A stretch of 64,000 nucleotides of DNA from Prevotella sp. (GCA_022486815.1 JAKVJW010000003.1:1-64000), one strand, 5' to 3'. Shown: positions 28,680 to 38,903, counted from the first letter of the stretch. Notes: generated by a model from the sequence alone, not told the origin. Numbers and translations: made by a program.

Positions 28680-28768
28680 CCTATCCCGAAAACATCCAAA
28701 CTTCTTTGATTATATTTAATATCAAAAGAACTTTGTAATCTTTTATTTCACATCATAAGTTTATCCAT

Positions 28769-30646
28769 TCAGAACTCGACAATCAGAGTCTGGCGTGGCG
28801 TCAAGTGTAGATTCCTTTCCAGACTGACTCCATGACCGGTTATCACATCCTTAGCAGCAACATGACTGCCTATGATCTCCGCATAACGCTTCACATCCAT
28901 GATAGCCGTTTTACTAGTTCCATTCAGAATCGTCATAGAAGTTTTTCCGTCATACTGTCGAGCTACGACATAAACACCATTATAAGGGCAAAACTGTGTT
29001 TGTTTTCCTTTGGTAATCAATTCATTACCCTGACGCCAATGCAAAAGTTTGCTCAACCAATCGAACATACTATTTTGAGCCTTTGAACGACCTTCACGTG
29101 TAAAACAATCCTGCTTATCTCCAGGAAAACCACCGGGAAAATCCTTACGTACGTTACCATCCGTTACCTCTTTCGTTCCATTCATCAGTACTTCCGTACC
29201 ATAATAAAGTTGAGGGATGCGATCAATGGTTAGCAGAAGTCCTAATGCCTGCTTCAATGCTAAAGTATCCTCTCCATTGCCTAAAAAACGATTCGTATCA
29301 TGATTTTCTATAAAAGCCATAACCGAAGAAGGGTTTTCATAAAGGTAATCATAACACAAACTATTATATACACGATTCAGACCTTTCTCACTATTATCAG
29401 TTTCTTCAGACTTAGCTTTATTGATTTTATCATAGAGGCTAAAGTCCATGACAGTAGGCAAATAGCTATTAATTTTCGAAAGTTTGGAATCTTTCTGCCA
29501 TGCAGCTGTATAAGCAGGTTCAGTAACCCATGTTTCTCCTACTACGTTGAAATTAGGATACTCTTCAGTAAGCGTTTTCATCCAACCAGACATGGCTTTA
29601 CGGTCAGCATAGGGATAAGTATCCATACGAATGCCATCAATATCAACCGTTTCTATCCACCACTCACTATTCTGAATAAGATATCTCATAACATGAGGAT
29701 TTCTCTGATTTAAATCAGGCATCGTGGGAACAAACCAGCCATTCACAGTTTCGTTCTTATCAATTTTAGAAGCATAAGGGTCCAGTACTGTTGTCAGTTT
29801 ATATGAAGTCTGTTTATATTTATTCTTTGCATCTTTACCTCCAGCTAGCCATTCCGGAGAATTAAACCAATCTTTTGATGGCATATCTTTCACCCAAGGA
29901 TGTTCAAAGCCACAGTGATTAAAGATCATATCCATTACCACTTTCAATCCCTTTTCATGAGCTGCCCGAACAAGTTGCTTGTATTCTTCATTCGTACCAA
30001 AGCGCGGATCTACATGATAATAATCTGTCGTTGCATAACCATGATAAGTACTAAAAGCATGATCATCAGGAGAATTATTTTCAAGAACAGGAGTAAGCCA
30101 AAGAGCAGTAACACCCAACTGCTTAAAATAATCAAGATGATTTATGATTCCTTCCAAATCACCACCATGACGAAGACTCGGCTGAGAACGGTCTTCTCTA
30201 TAAGTATTCATGCCACTAATATGACTTTTATGATGAGGCCCTTGGGCAAAACGATCAGGCATCAACATATACAAGACATCCGCATTTGTAAAACCTAAAT
30301 GACGGTCACCAGCCATCTCACGATCTTTCAATTGATAACTTATCCTTTTTGTTGTTTTACCTTGTGTAAAATTCAACATAAGATGACCAGCCCTGGCATC
30401 TTTTATATTTAAATACAGAAACAAATAATCAGGAGAATCCAAACGTACGATTGAATCAACCTTCACACCTGGATACTTCACCATCACATTCGCACTCCTG
30501 ATACCTTTGCCGTATACCATTAGTTGCAAGGATGGATTGTTCATTCCGACAAACCAATTGGTTGGCTCGATGCGATCAATATTCACGGCATTCATTTGCA
30601 TCACGGTTAATAAGCAACCGAACAAAAATAATAATTTTTTCTTCAT
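28769..30646 (-). CDS. GH13 alpha-amylase family, SusA/neopullulanase-like
   Basis: This 625-residue enzyme hydrolyses maltodextrins, pullulan or cyclodextrins, probably in the periplasm. A signal peptide (MKKKLLFLFGCLLTVMQMNA) is followed by an N-terminal cyclomaltodextrinase-type domain (about 20-110) and the barrel. Catalytic residues are Asp in DGIRMDTYPYADR, Glu in VVGETWV and Asp in FIENHDTNRF; GYATTDYYHVD is also conserved. I choose the ATG at 30646. The frame extends to a TTG at 30721, but that overlaps a TATCTTTG promoter element and would bury the signal peptide. It lies 3' of malQ on the same strand but has its own promoter. Confidence 0.9.
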   Translation of the reverse strand: MKKKLLFLFGCLLTVMQMNAVNIDRIEPTNWFVGMNNPSLQLMVYGKGIRSANVMVKYPGVKVDSIVRLDSPDYLFLYLNIKDARAGHLMLNFTQGKTTKRISYQLKDREMAGDRHLGFTNADVLYMLMPDRFAQGPHHKSHISGMNTYREDRSQPSLRHGGDLEGIINHLDYFKQLGVTALWLTPVLENNSPDDHAFSTYHGYATTDYYHVDPRFGTNEEYKQLVRAAHEKGLKVVMDMIFNHCGFEHPWVKDMPSKDWFNSPEWLAGGKDAKNKYKQTSYKLTTVLDPYASKIDKNETVNGWFVPTMPDLNQRNPHVMRYLIQNSEWWIETVDIDGIRMDTYPYADRKAMSGWMKTLTEEYPNFNVVGETWVTEPAYTAAWQKDSKLSKINSYLPTVMDFSLYDKINKAKSEETDNSEKGLNRVYNSLCYDYLYENPSSVMAFIENHDTNRFLGNGEDTLALKQALGLLLTIDRIPQLYYGTEVLMNGTKEVTDGNVRKDFPGGFPGDKQDCFTREGRSKAQNSMFDWLSKLLHWRQGNELITKGKQTQFCPYNGVYVVARQYDGKTSMTILNGTSKTAIMDVKRYAEIIGSHVAAKDVITGHGVSLERNLHLTPRQTLIVEF

Positions 30647-30718
30647 CTTTCTTATCATTTTCCAAAAATCTTTATAGATTGCATTTCCCATCATATCATC
30701 TTCGCTTGCATAATGTGG

Positions 30719-30726
30719 CAAAGATA
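30719..30726 (-). promoter_or_regulatory. Promoter -7 for the GH13 gene
   Basis: CAAAGATA on plus reads TATCTTTG on minus, 72 bp before the chosen ATG. It rules against the longer reading frame that would start inside it. Confidence 0.5.
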
Positions 30727-30822
30727 TTGCTGTATAAGCCCCACTATGCCTTATTAGACACCATTAACATTTTCGCCATATCGAAGAACATCTTCATTTA
30801 CATCAAGCAAAGGCAAAAAATA

Positions 30823-33498
30823 TTATCTTCCTGCCTGGCTGATTAATTCTGAAACTGCAGTTGAAAAATCATGATCTGTTATCAAATCTTCTATATTCTG
30901 ATGCATCCGGTAGCGCCAGTAATGATTCGAATCAGCCGGAACATTTATTCGCTCACTATTCTCATCTGGCAGTCGAATACTTTCATCCATAGCCAACCAG
31001 TCCTGTATACTCAGGACACAAAGCATAGAAGGAGACTTCAGGTGACGAGAAATAATATCCTGAGCCAGCCATCCCGGTAAAGGATGGGGTGCAGATCCCT
31101 GATGGTTCAATTCGGAATTATAATAATCCTGGGCACGGGACAGATCTTCATCCCACCACTGTCTCAACGTTGGCATATCATGACTTGATATCATACAAAC
31201 AGAACGATAAGGATTCCGATCCAAATGGCTGAAACGTACGTATGGTTCTTTCGGCATACTCTGAATTTCAAGACTGAGAATCTTCAAATGATTCATGACT
31301 GCAGGGACACAATCCGGAACCATGCCTAAATCTTCAGCACAAACCAACATACGAGTAGCCTGAACAAGTTTAGGCAATTTTTTCATTGCCTGATCCTCCC
31401 AGAACTGATTATTACGATGATAAAAATAATCATCATACAACTTATTAAAAGCAGCCTTATCATTATCATATAAACTCTCATAAATGAAATTAAACTGCGC
31501 ACAAATTCTGGGATGGAATTTATTATAATCTTTATAGTCACGGATAAAAAGGACATCACTGATCAGAGAATATAGTCCATCAAGAAGATCTTTGTCCTCT
31601 TGATTTACAGTCCCTTCAAAAGCCTTCTCTACTTTTCGCTGCGTATCATATTCCGGTAGCATCCGGTAACGTTCGTCATCAATTTTTTCTAAATATTTCT
31701 CACGTACCTCCTCCGCCCGATAGCGAAACACCCTGTCAAGTACCCAATCTGTAATAAATGGTTCTGTAAATCGCCTCTCTTGAAAATTGAATCCATATCC
31801 ACGAATTTCATCAACTGTCATCCCCCGAGCCGGAGAAAACTGGCCGAGGAGTCCCTGGACTGCATTTACAGGAATCTCCCAGATGCGAAAGAAACCCAGA
31901 ATATGATCAATGCGATAAGCATCAAAGAATTTCGCCATATTCTGAAAACGATGAATCCACCATTTGCAACCATCTTTCAACATCACTTCCCAATTGTAAG
32001 TAGGGAACCCCCAATTCTGCCCATTAGCCGAAAAAGCATCAGGAGGGGCACCCGCTTGTCCATTAAGATTAAAGTAATTTGGTTCCATCCAGACATCGCA
32101 GCTATAACGATTTACACCAATTGGAATATCACCCTTCAGAATAACTCCCTTACTACGGGCATAACGATGCGCGTCCTTCATCTGGAAATCAAGGATATAC
32201 TGGACAAAATACCAGAAAGCAACTTTAATATAGTCTTTTGTCCCCGGAGCCGAGAGACGTTTACGATCCTCTTCATTCCACATCGTATGACCGGTCCACT
32301 TGGAAAAGTCAGCCGTTTTATTCTCATCTCGCAAGACACAGTATTGTGCATAAGGTACCAGCCACTGTTCCGTTTCCTTAAAAAAAGCATTAAAACTTGT
32401 ACTTCTTAAGATTCTACTGCCCTCCTGACGGAAAAGTTCATGCAGATATCTGAGTTTGGCAGAGTTAACCTGTTCATAATCAACCTGGCGAAGAAAATTC
32501 AGTTCACCCTGAAGTTTTTTATAATACTTCATGTGATCTTTATCTTTCAAAGCCGGCAGTACATTAAGATCTACATATTGGGGATGGATAGCAAAAATAC
32601 TAATGCAACTATAAGGATAAGAGTCCGTCCAGGTGTGAGTAGTAGTCGTATCATTAATCGGTAATATCTGCAAGACCCTTTGTCCGACCATCGAAATCCA
32701 GTCAATCATTCTTTTCAGATCACCAAAATCACCTACGCCAAAACTTTTTTTACTTCTCAAAGAAAAAACCGGCACCAATGTTCCAGATAGTTTTCGATTC
32801 CAACGATCAAGAAAAGACTGATCCAACTCATATACGACCACTGTATTGTCTTTTATCTGTGGCGAATCAACTATTCTATTTTCTCCGGTTTCCCATAATG
32901 GAAATTCTTTTTTGTCAGCATTAAGAACAACAAACTTAAATTCCATCCGATGATCAGGAAAAGCAGTTTCATCCAAATCCACGATCCACTCATTATAGTT
33001 TTGCTCTGTCATTTCAATTGCACGAGTTGCATCCCAGCTTTTCAGAGCCTTGCCAGAACCCACAATAGCCAGTCGCTCTCCATCACAAAGTTGAGGAGCT
33101 CTTACTTTTAAGCGGATTGTCTTTGTGAAGTCTGAAGTTTTAACATTATCCAGTCTTTGATTATTAATACAATCCGTAAAAGCAGAACTGTACAGGTATG
33201 AATCTTCAGGAATATCCTGCCACCTGTCATACAAGATATAAGTCCCTGACCTTTTGGCCGTGATATCTACTGTATGCGGCATCAACGACCATTCACATCT
33301 TGAATGAGTTTTGCCGCATTCCACTTCATACCTATAAGTAAGCACCTTCGGCACTCTATTAATGGAGAGCTGGTATTTCCAAACCCGGCCATCACTGGTC
33401 CACATTTCACAACGCAAGAGTTTGTTGTCATTTATCAGATAAAGGACGACCTCTTCTCCATAAGCAGTCTTATATTCTATATTGAATTCAAATACCAT
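30823..33498 (-). CDS. malQ: 4-alpha-glucanotransferase with starch-binding modules (GH77)
   Basis: This 891-residue enzyme rearranges maltodextrins and releases glucose in the cytoplasm. Two N-terminal CBM20-like modules (about 1-120 and 125-240, with SGKALKSWDATRAI) precede a GH77 barrel (about 245-880). Typical GH77 segments are RSKKSFGVGDFGDL, INDTTTTHTWTDSYPY, AYRIDHILGFFRIWEIP (nucleophile Asp), VCAEDLGMVP (acid/base Glu) and SSHDMPTLRQWW. Residues 450-600 include the usual insertion. There is no signal peptide. The length matches the CBM20-GH77 form known from Bacteroidetes and plants. A LacI-type palindrome lies 86 bp upstream. Confidence 0.95.
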   Translation of the reverse strand: MVFEFNIEYKTAYGEEVVLYLINDNKLLRCEMWTSDGRVWKYQLSINRVPKVLTYRYEVECGKTHSRCEWSLMPHTVDITAKRSGTYILYDRWQDIPEDSYLYSSAFTDCINNQRLDNVKTSDFTKTIRLKVRAPQLCDGERLAIVGSGKALKSWDATRAIEMTEQNYNEWIVDLDETAFPDHRMEFKFVVLNADKKEFPLWETGENRIVDSPQIKDNTVVVYELDQSFLDRWNRKLSGTLVPVFSLRSKKSFGVGDFGDLKRMIDWISMVGQRVLQILPINDTTTTHTWTDSYPYSCISIFAIHPQYVDLNVLPALKDKDHMKYYKKLQGELNFLRQVDYEQVNSAKLRYLHELFRQEGSRILRSTSFNAFFKETEQWLVPYAQYCVLRDENKTADFSKWTGHTMWNEEDRKRLSAPGTKDYIKVAFWYFVQYILDFQMKDAHRYARSKGVILKGDIPIGVNRYSCDVWMEPNYFNLNGQAGAPPDAFSANGQNWGFPTYNWEVMLKDGCKWWIHRFQNMAKFFDAYRIDHILGFFRIWEIPVNAVQGLLGQFSPARGMTVDEIRGYGFNFQERRFTEPFITDWVLDRVFRYRAEEVREKYLEKIDDERYRMLPEYDTQRKVEKAFEGTVNQEDKDLLDGLYSLISDVLFIRDYKDYNKFHPRICAQFNFIYESLYDNDKAAFNKLYDDYFYHRNNQFWEDQAMKKLPKLVQATRMLVCAEDLGMVPDCVPAVMNHLKILSLEIQSMPKEPYVRFSHLDRNPYRSVCMISSHDMPTLRQWWDEDLSRAQDYYNSELNHQGSAPHPLPGWLAQDIISRHLKSPSMLCVLSIQDWLAMDESIRLPDENSERINVPADSNHYWRYRMHQNIEDLITDHDFSTAVSELISQAGR

Positions 33499-33583
33499 AG
33501 ATGTATGATTAGTTTTCCGATGCTAAATTAATAAAAATAGACAGGGATACCTTATTAGTCACTTATAAAATCTCCAACAGTTT

Positions 33584-33599
33584 ATGCAAACGTTTGCAT
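33584..33599. promoter_or_regulatory. LacI-type operator before malQ
   Basis: ATGCAAACGTTTGCAT is a perfect 16-bp palindrome with the central CG typical of LacI-family sites. It lies 5 bp past the MFS stop codon and 86 bp upstream of malQ. Confidence 0.8.
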
Positions 33600-33604
33600 G
33601 ATTC

Positions 33605-34930
33605 TTATGAGTCCCCCTTCTCTTTAATCATTGGTACAGAAAGAGAACCCATCAATAAGGCTATTCCAGCCAGAAGCATCATACGACTCTGTACTGATCC
33701 TGTCACAGACAGTAAAGTTCCACCAATAGCTGCTGCTACAATCTGAGGTATACAGATAGTCCCATTGAAAAGTCCCAGATAAGCTCCCATGTGCCCATAA
33801 CCCTCCAAAGCATTTGTCACAAAAGTAAAAGGCATTGCTAACATTGCAGCCCATGCACACCCGATAAGGAGGAAAGGCAAGAAGAGTAGATACTGATCAT
33901 GTATGAAAGCCGTCATCACAAAACCTGCACTACCCAATAAAAGGCTCAATCCGTAAGCTACTTTATGGCGATGGAACCGAGGAAGAACAACTGCCCATAT
34001 TATACTGCCGATAGCCTGGACTGCAAAAAGAATTCCTACCCAGTTACCGGCTTCCTGATAACCTTTGGAACTTGTAGCTGCGGTCAAAGTCATATCTACA
34101 TTCCAGCAATTGGAAGCCACCGTCCCATTGGTATAAGTCCACATATACATGAAAGCAAACCAACAGAAAAACTGTATCAGCCCTACTTTCCAGAAAGTTG
34201 CAGGAGCATGCTTCAAGAGTTTAAACCAATTGGCATGATCTTCATTGTCAGTTTTCTTAAGTCCATGATATTCAGCATATTCTTTAGGTGGCATTTCTTT
34301 TACTTTTGCCGAGGTATAGAACACACAAAGTATCAAGATAGCTGCACCAATATAAAAACTATAGATGACTGAATCAGGAATCACCCCTGGTACAGCAGTA
34401 TTGGCTATACCAAATGCTGTGAATAAAAAAGGAAAGACATACCCGACCAAGGATCCGGCATTACAGAGAAAACTTTGAATGGCATAAGCCAATCCTTTCT
34501 GCTTCTCATTCACCATATCCCCAACCAGCATTTTAAATGGCTGCATAGCCATATTGATACTTGTATCAAGAAACATCAGGGCAATCAGCCCAAATAGCAT
34601 AGCCGAGCTTACCGACATCCCCAGAGATCCGGCGTTAGGTAAAAGGCACATGACCAGTACAGCTATAACAGCTCCGAGAATCAGATAAGGAATTCTCCTT
34701 CCGAACCGACACCATGTTTTATCAGAGCAAGTCCCTACGATGGGTTGCACAATAATACCCATCAGTGGAGGAAGAATCCAAAAATAGCTCAAGTCATGTG
34801 GATCTGCACCAAGCGTGGCAAAGATACGCGAAATATTTGCACTCTGTAAAGCATAAGCAATCTGGACGCCAAAGAATCCAAAACTCAGATTCCAAAGTTT
34901 CCAGAAGTTCAAATCCGGTTTTTCCTTCAT
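33605..34930 (-). CDS. MFS sugar transporter (SLC45/GPH-like)
   Basis: This 441-residue protein has about 12 membrane helices. NLSFGFFGVQIAYALQSANISRIF, FWILPPLMGIIVQPIVGTCSDKTW and the loop FGRRIPY are typical of sugar:cation symporters of the SLC45/GPH type. Given the LacI, GH77 and GH13 neighbours, it probably carries maltose or maltodextrin across the inner membrane. It starts 91 bp after lacI with no separate promoter visible, so the two are probably co-transcribed. Confidence 0.87.
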   Translation of the reverse strand: MKEKPDLNFWKLWNLSFGFFGVQIAYALQSANISRIFATLGADPHDLSYFWILPPLMGIIVQPIVGTCSDKTWCRFGRRIPYLILGAVIAVLVMCLLPNAGSLGMSVSSAMLFGLIALMFLDTSINMAMQPFKMLVGDMVNEKQKGLAYAIQSFLCNAGSLVGYVFPFLFTAFGIANTAVPGVIPDSVIYSFYIGAAILILCVFYTSAKVKEMPPKEYAEYHGLKKTDNEDHANWFKLLKHAPATFWKVGLIQFFCWFAFMYMWTYTNGTVASNCWNVDMTLTAATSSKGYQEAGNWVGILFAVQAIGSIIWAVVLPRFHRHKVAYGLSLLLGSAGFVMTAFIHDQYLLFLPFLLIGCAWAAMLAMPFTFVTNALEGYGHMGAYLGLFNGTICIPQIVAAAIGGTLLSVTGSVQSRMMLLAGIALLMGSLSVPMIKEKGDS

Positions 34931-35021
34931 GATATAATCCTTATTATTTGTATCTTTGCATCATTCTTTCTTATATATACTCCGAGAATTTGACCCGATT
35001 TCTATCTTTGAAAGGACTACT

Positions 35022-36047
35022 CTATCTTGTTGATTCTCTGATTATCAAACGAGTCCGGACAATTCTCTTCTCCACTTTATCCATAGGGATGATACCCTCG
35101 ACCTGTCCTATTAAGATATTAGCAGCTTCTTCACCAACCTGTGTACCACGCTGCTCTACAGTAGTCAGCATCGGATCACAAGTAACAGCACGATAGCCAT
35201 TAGTAAATCCACAGATGGAAACATCTTTTGGTATATCAAATCCCATCCGTTTAGCAGTATAAAGAACTCCGATAGCCGTATCATCATTAACTGCAAAGAA
35301 AGCATCCGGATGGTTATCCATACTCAAAAGCTCAGGAGTTATCGCCTCAGCATCAGAGCGGTTATCACATAATCGGACAATACTATCATCTAATTTCAGA
35401 CCATGTTTCAACAAAGCATCTTTATAACCATTAAAACGATTCTTGGAAATTTCCAAAGTCATAGAGGACCCATAATAAGCTATTCGCTTACACCCCGTAT
35501 CAATAAGGTGCGTCACCGCTGTATAAGCTCCCATATAATCATCTACGACAACACGAGAAGAATTAACACCCGTACAGATACGATCATAAAATACCAAAGG
35601 CACGCCATTATCTATAAGTTTCTGAAAATGGTCGTACTTTGTCGTATCTTTCGCCTGAGAAACAATGATGCCACAAACCTTATCCTTATAGAAATCTTCA
35701 CATATTTCTACCTCCCTGGCATAACGTTCATCGCTCAGAGCAACCATAATCCGATAGCCTCTATTTCTTACTTCCTCCTCAATGCCCGTAAGGACGGAAG
35801 CGAAATAATAATGTACGAACTGCGGTACAATTACTCCGATAATCTTCATTGGCATCATCCTGCTATGTCGAAGAGCTGCTCCTATAATATTAGGATAAAA
35901 ATTATGTTCCCTTGCATAAATCTGAATACGAGCCCTTTGCCTGGCACTAATACGCGGACAATCCTGCAAAGCCCTGGAAACGGTAGCTATGGACACGCCC
36001 AGATTACGTGCAATATCCTTCATAGTAATTGATCCTTGTTCTTTCAT
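35022..36047 (-). CDS. LacI-family regulator of the maltodextrin cluster
   Basis: This 341-residue protein has an N-terminal HTH (about 5-58, MKDIARNLGVSIATVSRAL, then the hinge around AALRHSR) and a periplasmic-binding-protein-like sensor domain (about 65-335, VIVPQFVHYYFASVLTGIEEE, PLVFYDRI, DDTAIGVLYTAKRMGFDIP). The palindrome 85 bp upstream and the matching one before malQ define a likely regulon. The upstream copy lies above the -7 element rather than over it, so activation is as likely as repression. Confidence 0.9.
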   Translation of the reverse strand: MKEQGSITMKDIARNLGVSIATVSRALQDCPRISARQRARIQIYAREHNFYPNIIGAALRHSRMMPMKIIGVIVPQFVHYYFASVLTGIEEEVRNRGYRIMVALSDERYAREVEICEDFYKDKVCGIIVSQAKDTTKYDHFQKLIDNGVPLVFYDRICTGVNSSRVVVDDYMGAYTAVTHLIDTGCKRIAYYGSSMTLEISKNRFNGYKDALLKHGLKLDDSIVRLCDNRSDAEAITPELLSMDNHPDAFFAVNDDTAIGVLYTAKRMGFDIPKDVSICGFTNGYRAVTCDPMLTTVEQRGTQVGEEAANILIGQVEGIIPMDKVEKRIVRTRLIIRESTR

Positions 36048-36068
36048 GTTATTCTATCTCAACAAACA

Positions 36069-36076
36069 CAAAGATA
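36069..36076 (-). promoter_or_regulatory. lacI promoter -7
   Basis: CAAAGATA on plus reads TATCTTTG on minus, 21 bp before the ATG at 36047. Confidence 0.5.
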
Positions 36077-36129
36077 ACCAAAAACATTCAACCTACTCTT
36101 TATCCAATCTTTTTATTTACTTAAACTTT

Positions 36130-36144
36130 ATGCAAACGTTTGCT
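36130..36144. promoter_or_regulatory. LacI-type operator before lacI
   Basis: GCAAACGTTTGC (36132-36143) is a perfect 12-bp palindrome with the same core as the site before malQ. It lies about 55 bp upstream of the lacI -7 element, pointing to autoregulation. Confidence 0.75.
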
Positions 36145-36235
36145 CAAAAAGTAAAATCTGAAAAGGTTACTATCATCCAACACACGTTTTTTAAATCATT
36201 AATCTTGAAAATTTTGCATTCCATTTTTCCTCACC

Positions 36236-37915
36236 CTATCTTATTTTTCTGATTATCAGAATCTTGTCACAACATTCTGCGACTGCCTTGCGATGGGTAA
36301 TAAACAATATTGTCTTGGTCTGTATCGAAAGAAGATTCTGCAACAGGCGATGTTCCGTTTCCGGATCCAGAGCACTGGTTGCCTCATCAAAAATCATAAT
36401 ACTACGATCACGGAGAAGACTACGGGCAATACTGATACGCTGGGCTTGCCCCTCACTGAGTCCCCCACCTTGTTCACCACACACTGTAGCAAGTCCATCA
36501 GGCAAGTCAAAGACAAATTCCGCACAACTTATGCGAAGTGCTTCTTTCATCTCTTCGTCCGTAGCATTTCGTCCCCCCAAGTGCAGATTTTCACGGATTG
36601 TACCACTCATCAAGGTATTCCCTTGTGGGACATACACAAAATTACAACGATGCAATGGAGATAAATCTTGGCAACTCTTGTCATCGTAGATTTCAATATT
36701 TCCGGTCTGAGGATGCAGAAAAGCAAACAAAAGTCGGATAAGTGTGGTCTTTCCTGCACCTGTTTCGCCTAATATAGCCGTAGAAGATCCCGGCGTGAAA
36801 TCAAAAGAAAAATTTCTAATAACATCACCATCTATTGAATCATATTCAAAGGTAACATTTTTCATCCGGATGCCACAAGGCAAATCCAGTTTAACAGGAT
36901 CGCCCTGTTCTTCCAAAGGATCTTCTTCCAGTTCCATCAATCTTTCTGCAGCTGTATAAACACTAACATAGACTGGTATAAGTTGTGCCAGATTATGTGC
37001 AGGCCCCTGTATACGATTGACCAATTGTAGAAAAGCCGTCATCCCTCCAAAAGTTAGTGTATGATGAGACATTCTTATGGCAGCCCATAGAAAAGCCAAT
37101 AAATAACCAGATGTGAAACCAATATTGAGAAACAAATTACTGAAAACCCGGAATCTCGTACGTTTTACTATGCGATGTCGAAGATGTCTTTGGGTATGTT
37201 CCAGTCGACACACCATCATACCATCACTTTCTAAAGTTTTAATTAGCCCACGATGCTGAATCATTTCCTGCAATACACTCTGAACTTTACTATCAAAGTT
37301 GCGCACCTGCCTGTTTAGCCGCCTCATCTGCCGGACATAAATCTTGCTGACAAGAAGGAAAAAGGGAGAAACTGCTACTGTAATAATCGCCAGCAAATGA
37401 TCCATTGAGAAGAGATAGATAAAGGCACCAAGGAACATTGCTAATATACTGATAGCTGAAGGAATGGTTTCAGTCAGGAAGTTAACTACTGTATTTACAT
37501 CAAATTCCAACCTGTTGATAACATCTCCGGAATGTCGCTTCTCCTTTCCATTCCATTCCGAGTGAAGGAGTCGGTTCACGAACCGTTGCTGCATTCTGTT
37601 CTGAGCCTTAATACCCAAGATATTCTTGATCCAAATACTTGAAATATTAAGGGCAAAACCGAAAAGAACAAGAACAGCCATCCACGCAACAGCCACTATG
37701 ACATTCCCTTTTACTATTCCTGAGGCAACATCGATAGCATGCTTTACTGCCGCTACCTGACAAAGACTTACGGCAACCCCGCATAATCCGATGATAGCAT
37801 TAAGAAAAGCCTGCAAACGGTTACCTTTCCAGACCTTCCAAAACCATTTCAAAATCGTACGAGTACTATACTCTGCTTTGGGCAATCTTAGAAGTGACCT
37901 CAATTCCATGCCCAT
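36236..37915 (-). CDS. ABC exporter, fused membrane and ATPase domains
   Basis: This 559-residue half-transporter has about six membrane helices (residues 30-310) and a C-terminal ATPase (about 340-559). Walker A is GETGAGKTTLI (about 385), the signature LSEGQAQRISIARSLL, Walker B IMIFDEATSALD, and the H-loop ITHR. It would act as a dimer in the inner membrane. It lies 118 bp after nadK on the same strand. The substrate cannot be read from sequence. Confidence 0.88.
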   Translation of the reverse strand: MGMELRSLLRLPKAEYSTRTILKWFWKVWKGNRLQAFLNAIIGLCGVAVSLCQVAAVKHAIDVASGIVKGNVIVAVAWMAVLVLFGFALNISSIWIKNILGIKAQNRMQQRFVNRLLHSEWNGKEKRHSGDVINRLEFDVNTVVNFLTETIPSAISILAMFLGAFIYLFSMDHLLAIITVAVSPFFLLVSKIYVRQMRRLNRQVRNFDSKVQSVLQEMIQHRGLIKTLESDGMMVCRLEHTQRHLRHRIVKRTRFRVFSNLFLNIGFTSGYLLAFLWAAIRMSHHTLTFGGMTAFLQLVNRIQGPAHNLAQLIPVYVSVYTAAERLMELEEDPLEEQGDPVKLDLPCGIRMKNVTFEYDSIDGDVIRNFSFDFTPGSSTAILGETGAGKTTLIRLLFAFLHPQTGNIEIYDDKSCQDLSPLHRCNFVYVPQGNTLMSGTIRENLHLGGRNATDEEMKEALRISCAEFVFDLPDGLATVCGEQGGGLSEGQAQRISIARSLLRDRSIMIFDEATSALDPETEHRLLQNLLSIQTKTILFITHRKAVAECCDKILIIRKIR

Positions 37916-38033
37916 TCTTTACTTCCATTGTCTTCAGGAACCAATAAACCGTAAAAATATCGGCGCAAATTCCAATATATCATCAACAGCGTGTTTTATC
38001 ATAGTAGTCCACATTCAAAATCCAAAATGAATC

Positions 38034-38867
38034 TTATTTTCTTTGTCTTTCATCAGCACCCCACATCAGTTTTTCACGTAATGTGGAAAAATATCGTCTA
38101 TTCATAAGTTTGATTACATGAATAGAATATGGAGCTTTCCTTATAGTCAGTTGGGTTCCCCCCACCAGCTTTTCAGAACGACCATCCATTGCGACAAGAA
38201 AATTATGTGAGCGGGATTCAACTTCAAGTTTAATAATGCTGGTATCAGTAACAACTATCGGGCGCATATTTAAACTATGCGGAGCCACTGGAGTAAGACA
38301 AAGGCTTCGACTTTGAGGAATAATGACCGGTCCACCATTAGACAAACTATAAGCAGTACTTCCTGTAGGAGTCGTCACGATCAAGCCATCTGCCTGATAA
38401 TTCACAAGAAATTCATCATTGATATAAGTTCTGATACTGATCATGGATGCCGTATCCCTTTTAGAGACAGCTACTTCATTCAATGCACAAGGATAGCCTG
38501 TCAAATGTTCGCCATCGGTTTCCACTTGAATCACAGCATGATTTTCCAAGAAATAATTTCCTGCATAAATATCATCCAAAGCCTCCTCTATTTCAGAGGG
38601 AAGGACATCGGCAAGAAAGCCAAGACGCCCCATGTTTATACCTATAATAGGAATTTGGAGTTCTCCCACTCTTCTGGCTACTTTAAGAAAAGTCCCGTCT
38701 CCACCTATGGATATAGCATAATCAGCTTCGCTTAAATCTGTAGGATCCACCTCAACGAGAGCATGGCGCTGTCCGAGATACTGCTCTATACGCTGGATAC
38801 AAGGAATGATATCACGCTTGCGATATTCATTGCCAAAGATGATAAATTTCAACTTCTCCTTAAACAT
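38034..38867 (-). CDS. nadK: NAD kinase
   Basis: This 277-residue enzyme phosphorylates NAD to NADP. Conserved motifs are GGDGTFLKVAR (about residue 55-65), ALNEVAVSKRD and TTPTGSTAYSLSNGGP, plus GRLGFLAD. Length is normal. It is divergent from the DJ-1 family gene, with overlapping -7 elements in the 86-bp spacer. Confidence 0.95.
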   Translation of the reverse strand: MFKEKLKFIIFGNEYRKRDIIPCIQRIEQYLGQRHALVEVDPTDLSEADYAISIGGDGTFLKVARRVGELQIPIIGINMGRLGFLADVLPSEIEEALDDIYAGNYFLENHAVIQVETDGEHLTGYPCALNEVAVSKRDTASMISIRTYINDEFLVNYQADGLIVTTPTGSTAYSLSNGGPVIIPQSRSLCLTPVAPHSLNMRPIVVTDTSIIKLEVESRSHNFLVAMDGRSEKLVGGTQLTIRKAPYSIHVIKLMNRRYFSTLREKLMWGADERQRK

Positions 38868-38872
38868 ATATT

Positions 38873-38903
38873 TTTGCCGTTTCGGATTTTATTGTTACAT
38901 TTG
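38873..38903 (+). promoter_or_regulatory. Promoter for DJ-1/ispD/recG
   Basis: TTTG (38873-38876), 19 bp, TACATTTG (38896-38903). The ATG follows at 38954. The -33 box lies just outside the nadK start codon. Confidence 0.6.

Noticed and set aside
34951..35010. Two TATCTTTG boxes on the plus strand (34951-34958 and 35003-35010)
   Set aside because: They face no plus-strand gene and have no TTTG at the right distance; taken as chance matches or possible antisense starts into lacI.
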